A stretch of DNA of 9,101 bases. It comes from CAZJDV01 sp964544865. Its GTDB lineage: Bacteria; Chloroflexota; Dehalococcoidia; Lucifugimonadales; CAJWER01. The stretch lies in NCBI GenBank assembly GCA_964544865.1, contig CAZJDV010000092.1:1-9101 (forward strand). Reading direction: 5' to 3'. The position numbers and the translations under genes are program-made. Shown here in pieces: positions 6,397-9,101 of this stretch; position 1 is the first letter of the stretch, and every line of letters begins with the position of its first letter. Below the pieces are notes generated by a model. The model did not search any database. It was not told where the DNA came from and worked only from the letters and a program-made list of their open reading frames with translations.

Positions 6397-6426
6397 TCGC
6401 TACCTCGTTGCGCACCTTGAAAACTA

Positions 6427-6432
6427 TATAAT
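6427..6432 (+). promoter_or_regulatory. Candidate -10 element of ccmA-ccmB
   Basis: A perfect TATAAT lies 17 bases before the ccmA ATG in the only strongly AT-rich stretch of this part of the window. No good -35 hexamer is found at 16-18 bases spacing (the positions read CTCGTT or similar). It overlaps the queF -10 on the other strand, so the two promoters could compete. Confidence 0.35.
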
Positions 6433-6456
6433 ACAGTCACATTCAGATAATGAGAA
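6428..6456 (-). promoter_or_regulatory. Candidate promoter of the queF-queC-queE operon
   Basis: On the minus strand TTCTCA (6456-6451, 4 of 6 to TTGACA) is followed after 17 bases by TATTAT (6433-6428, 5 of 6 to TATAAT). The predicted start of transcription is near 6421, giving a leader of about 25 bases that includes the queF ribosome site. The -35 element overlaps the proposed ccmA start codon. Confidence 0.45.
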
Positions 6457-7199
6457 GCGAATACGTGCAATACGGCATCCCCCATCCCCCAGCCCTCGAG
6501 ATCCGCGGTTTGCGAAAGGCCTACGGCCGCGTGGCAGTGCTCCGCGATCTTGACCTGGACCTGCGATGGGGCGAGGTGCTGACCGTCCTGGGGCCCAACG
6601 GCTCTGGCAAGACGACCCTGATAAGCATTATCGCCACGCTGGCCCGGGCTGACCGTGGCACAGTCCGCGTCGCCGGCCTCGACCACTCCCGGACCAGAGA
6701 CCATGTCCGAAGACTGATCGGCGTGGTGACCCACGAGCCGCTTCTTTACGACGACCTCACCGCATACGAGAACCTGCGCTTCGTCGCCCGGATGTACCGC
6801 CTGGACCGGGCCGGCGAGAGGATCGCCGCGATGGCCGAGCGGCTAGGCGTCGCTGCCAGGCTTCACCAGCGGGTTGGCACGCTATCCCACGGGCTGCGCA
6901 GGCGCTTCACTATCGCCCGCGCCCTCTTGCACGACCCTGTCATCCTGCTGATGGACGAGCCGGAGAGCGGCCTCGATCTGGAGGCCCAGGCCATCCTCGA
7001 CGCCATCATTCGCGACCGCGCTGGGCCTGTCAAGGCGGTGATGATGACGACCCACAGCATCGAGCGCGCCATCGCCGTGGGTGACCGCCTTGCCATTTTG
7101 TCGCGGGGCGGCATAGTCCACCAGGGGCCACTGGATTCGGACGCTGGGGTAGACTCGATCAAGGAGAGCTACGCCAGGTTCACGGGAGCGGCGTCATGA
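6450..7199 (+). CDS. ccmA: CcmA, ATPase subunit of the CcmAB heme ABC complex
   Basis: CcmA is the cytoplasmic ATPase that, with CcmB, drives release of holo-CcmE from CcmC. The product has 249 residues. Walker A is GPNGSGKTT at 48-56, the ABC signature region LSHGLRRR at 145-152, Walker B VILLMDEPESGLD at 164-176, and the switch His is H202 in TTHS. The position of the Q-loop glutamine appears to be Glu96 (THEP), as in many ABC-2 type ATPases. Taken alone it would be a general ABC ATPase; the CcmA call rests on the overlapping ccmB and the ccm genes nearby. The first 15 residues (from ATG 6450) precede the conserved LEIRGLRKAYG; a GTG at 6465 is an alternative start, and neither has a strong ribosome site. 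Confidence 0.88.
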   Translation: MRSEYVQYGIPHPPALEIRGLRKAYGRVAVLRDLDLDLRWGEVLTVLGPNGSGKTTLISIIATLARADRGTVRVAGLDHSRTRDHVRRLIGVVTHEPLLYDDLTAYENLRFVARMYRLDRAGERIAAMAERLGVAARLHQRVGTLSHGLRRRFTIARALLHDPVILLMDEPESGLDLEAQAILDAIIRDRAGPVKAVMMTTHSIERAIAVGDRLAILSRGGIVHQGPLDSDAGVDSIKESYARFTGAAS

Positions 7200-7870
7200 T
7201 GGGATACCTGGGGCCGCTGCTCGCCATTGTCCGCAAGGACATCATGCTGGAGCTCAGGACCAAGGACATCGTGGTCTCAGTTTCGGTATTTTCCGTTCTC
7301 GTCATCGTGATCTTCAACTTCGCCATCGACCCCACGCCGCAGACGGTGGCCTTTGTCGCCCCCGGCGTGCTGTGGGTCGCCTTCGTGTTCGGCGGGGTCC
7401 TGGGGCTGACGCGCTCCTTCGCCCTCGAAAAGGACGGAGGCAACCTCCGTGGTATCCTGCTCGCCCCGGTGTCCCGAGACGCCATCTTCTTCGGCAAGAT
7501 GTTCGCCAGCTTCCTGTTCATGATGCTCGTGGAGTTGATGGCGTTCCCGGTTTTTGCGGTCCTGTTCAACCTCTCGCTGGTGGAGCCCATCCTGCTGCCG
7601 ACGGCGGTGCTGGCCACGCTCGGCATCACCACGCTGGGTACGGTTTTCTCGGCGATGGCGGTGAACACGCGGGCCCGCGAGGTGATGCTGCCCTTGCTGT
7701 TCCTGCCCGTGATCGTCCCCGTGATTATCGCGGCGGTAGAGGCTACCGGCCTGCTTCTGCGCGATGGCGACCTGGGGGATCTGGTGGTCTGGCTGTCCAT
7801 GATTGCGGCCTTCGACGCCGTCTTCCTTGTGGTATGCCCGTTCGCCTTCAACGTCGTCGTCGAGGAGTAA
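7196..7870 (+). CDS. ccmB: CcmB, membrane subunit of the heme ABC complex
   Basis: CcmB is the membrane partner of CcmA in cytochrome c maturation. The product has 224 residues, the family length, with six hydrophobic segments (about 26-42, 52-72, 102-125, 132-155, 163-182, 197-216). The N-terminal LAIVRKDIMLELRTKD and the stretch FALEKDGGNLRGILLAPVSR (75-94) are characteristic of CcmB; the latter is the cytoplasmic loop expected to contact CcmA. Its ATG overlaps the ccmA stop in ATGA, and GGGAG at 7184-7188 lies 7 bases before it, so the two are translationally coupled. A second ATG follows directly at 7199. Confidence 0.93.
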   Translation: MMGYLGPLLAIVRKDIMLELRTKDIVVSVSVFSVLVIVIFNFAIDPTPQTVAFVAPGVLWVAFVFGGVLGLTRSFALEKDGGNLRGILLAPVSRDAIFFGKMFASFLFMMLVELMAFPVFAVLFNLSLVEPILLPTAVLATLGITTLGTVFSAMAVNTRAREVMLPLLFLPVIVPVIIAAVEATGLLLRDGDLGDLVVWLSMIAAFDAVFLVVCPFAFNVVVEE

Positions 7871-7948
7871 CGGGGAGTCCGACGCCATTCACAGCGGTTG
7901 GAACAACCCTCGATATACCCGGCCCACCCTGACAGAATGTGACCAGCG

Positions 7949-7968
7949 GACGCCATCGAGAAGGCGTC
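7949..7968 (+). terminator. Small hairpin after ccmB, possible weak terminator
   Basis: GACGCC (7949-7954) and GGCGTC (7963-7968) form a perfect 6-base stem with an 8-base loop, followed only by ATTTC and not a proper T-run. It lies in the 124-base gap between ccmB and the NHL gene. GACGCCAT also occurs at 7881-7888 in the same gap. A role as terminator is possible but unproven. Confidence 0.25.
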
Positions 7969-7994
7969 ATTTCAAGCCATTAGGGAGGCGAAAC

Positions 7995-9004
7995 ATGCGA
8001 GCAGGCAGCGGCGATCATATCTACGATTGGGTCGAGAACTGGCCTGACGCTCCCGATTCGGAGAGCGCCAGGAACGGCTGGTCGCACCACGGCATCGTGG
8101 TGAGCGAGACCGGAGACATCTACACGGGCCATCAGGACGATCCTATCGTCCAGGTATTCGGCGGCGACGGCCGATTCAAGCGCGTATGGCCCAGCGGCTG
8201 CAGCGACACCCACAGCCTGACGCTGGTTATAGAGGGCTGCACGGAGTACCTGTGGATAGCCGACAACGGAGCGAAGAGGCGGCCGTCCACGGCATTCGAA
8301 TACCCGGACCCGGATGCGAAGGTGACTGGGCAGGCGATCAAGAAGACCCTCGACGGCGAAGATGTCATGAAGCTCGACACCCCGCTCTGGACGCCTATCG
8401 GGAGGGCGACTACAAGCCCACGTGGGTCGCGGTCAACGAGGAGAGGAATGGCGGCAACGGCGACATCTGGGTCGCCGATGGCTACGGCGCCAGCCAGGTC
8501 CACCGCTACTCGAAGGACGGCGAATACGTCAGCAGCATCACGGGCGAGGAAGGGGAAGCTGGGGCCTTCGACTGCCCTCATGCCATCATGATGGCATGAG
8601 GGCAAGTCCGAGCCTGAGCTCTACGTAGCCGACCGCACCAACGGCCGAGTCCAAGTATACGACGCAGAAGGCGGCTGGAAGCGCGTGTTCGGGTCCGATT
8701 TCCTGACCAGCCCCAGCGGATTCGCGACCCACGGGGACCTACTCGTCATCGCCGAGCTGAAGGCGCGGCTGGCCATCTGCGATCCGGATGACCGGCTTCT
8801 CGTGTATCTTGGCGCGAATGGAGCGTCGCCGATGTCGACGGATGGCCGAACAACAAGAACGAGAAGGGCGAGAGTGTGCGGACGTCGCTGCTGCAAGAGG
8901 GCAAGTTCAACAGCCCCCACGGGATGACCGTCGACGCCGACGGGGACATATTGGTGGCCGAGTGGCTGATAGGCGGCAGGTTCATAAAGCTGGCAAAGGT
9001 GTAG
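7995..9004 (+). pseudogene. NHL-repeat beta-propeller protein, frame broken three times
   Basis: A ribosome site GGGAGG (7983-7988) precedes the ATG at 7995. The frame codes well to about 8375-8395, then must shift by -1 to continue as EGDYKPTWVAVNEERNGG, shift by +1 at about 8590-8600 to continue as PELYVADRTNGRVQVYD, and shift by -1 at about 8815-8825 to continue as VADVDGWPNNKN and end at TAG 9002-9004. Rejoined, it would give about 336 residues with repeats of the NHL type: GIVVSETGDIYTGH, YLWIADNG, DIWVADGYG, ELYVADRTN, GDLLVIAE and GMTVDADGDILVAEW, fitting a six-bladed propeller. There is no signal peptide. All pieces keep coding character with no other stops, so the breaks are recent or are sequencing errors. 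Such propellers often bind proteins or act as lyases or esterases; the substrate is unknown. Confidence 0.82.
8573..8604. repeat. Perfect 32-base palindrome inside the NHL gene
   Basis: The arm TGCCCTCATGCCATCA (8573-8588) is followed without spacer by its exact reverse complement TGATGGCATGAGGGCA (8589-8604); the next pair outward (8572/8605) does not match. It lies exactly at the second frame break of the NHL gene and contains the TGA (8597-8599) that ends the middle frame. No T-run follows, so it is not a typical terminator. Confidence 0.95.
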
Positions 9005-9015
9005 AGAGTGTCGCT

Positions 9016-9027
9016 GCGCTCGAGCGC
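9016..9027. repeat. 12-base palindrome after the NHL gene
   Basis: GCGCTCGAGCGC is a perfect palindrome 11 bases after the NHL stop codon. Without a loop or a following T-run it is not a clear terminator. It may be chance in GC-rich DNA. Confidence 0.35.
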
Positions 9028-9074
9028 TGCGAAATGCGGTTGATTTCTGATCTAAGTCGGAGGTATCCACCGTA

Positions 9075-9101
9075 ATGGGCCGGTCCTTCGTGTTGTATCT
9101 G
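9075..9101 (+). CDS. Start of an unidentified gene, cut by the window end
   Basis: A strong Shine-Dalgarno sequence GGAGGT (9059-9064) lies 10 bases before an ATG at 9075, with nine codons (MGRSFVLYL) to the window edge. The ribosome site and the intergenic position suggest a real gene start. Nothing about function can be said from nine residues. Confidence 0.4.

Noticed and set aside
7277..7888. Minus-strand frame of 203 codons opposite ccmB, rich in His, Gln and Asp
   Set aside because: An antisense shadow of ccmB; composition bias follows from the hydrophobic codons on the coding strand.
8573..8604. The 32-base palindrome as an intrinsic terminator or a transposon end
   Set aside because: No T-run follows on either strand, it lies inside coding sequence, and there is no transposase or target duplication nearby.

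Overview
The window looks like a chromosomal segment of a high-GC bacterium with a System I cytochrome c maturation pathway. Several traits fit a Chloroflexota lineage, possibly the marine SAR202 group: a CcmE of the Cys-type (CxxxY), a CcdA-type reductant carrier instead of full-length DsbD, an enolase-superfamily dehydratase beside a fumarylacetoacetase-fold hydratase, and an NHL-propeller protein. This is an inference from gene content and protein style. No marker gene for taxonomy is present.

Layout. Positions 2-316 hold the C-terminal end of a mandelate racemase/muconate lactonizing enzyme family protein. Positions 409-1972 are a compact ccmC-ccmD-ccmE block on the plus strand. Positions 1973-2571 hold no intact gene, but 2256-2501 encodes the C-terminal piece of an alpha/beta hydrolase without its N-terminal lobe. 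It lies directly upstream of a 2-keto-4-pentenoate hydratase-like gene (2572-3366, TTG start). After a 318-base gap comes ccdA (3685-4419). Converging on it is a minus-strand operon queF-queC-queE (6396 down to 4441) for 7-deazaguanine (preQ0/preQ1) synthesis. Divergent from queF, across a 53-base AT-rich promoter region, runs ccmA-ccmB (6450-7870) with a 4-base ATGA overlap. The last third holds an NHL-repeat beta-propeller gene (7995-9004) whose frame is broken three times, and the first codons of another gene from 9075.

How the genes work together. CcmA, CcmB, CcmC and CcmD form the machinery that loads heme onto the membrane-anchored heme chaperone CcmE. CcdA passes reducing equivalents across the membrane to keep apocytochrome cysteines reduced. 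All of these are in the window, but ccmF, ccmG and ccmH are not. QueE and QueC make preQ0, and QueF reduces it to preQ1 for queuosine tRNA modification; queD is not in the window. The hydratase and the hydrolase remnant resemble a decayed pair from a meta-cleavage pathway.

The most unusual structure is a perfect 32-base palindrome (8573-8604) sitting exactly at the second of the three frame breaks in the NHL gene. I see no new defence or mobile system, no CRISPR array, no tRNA or rRNA and no transposase.
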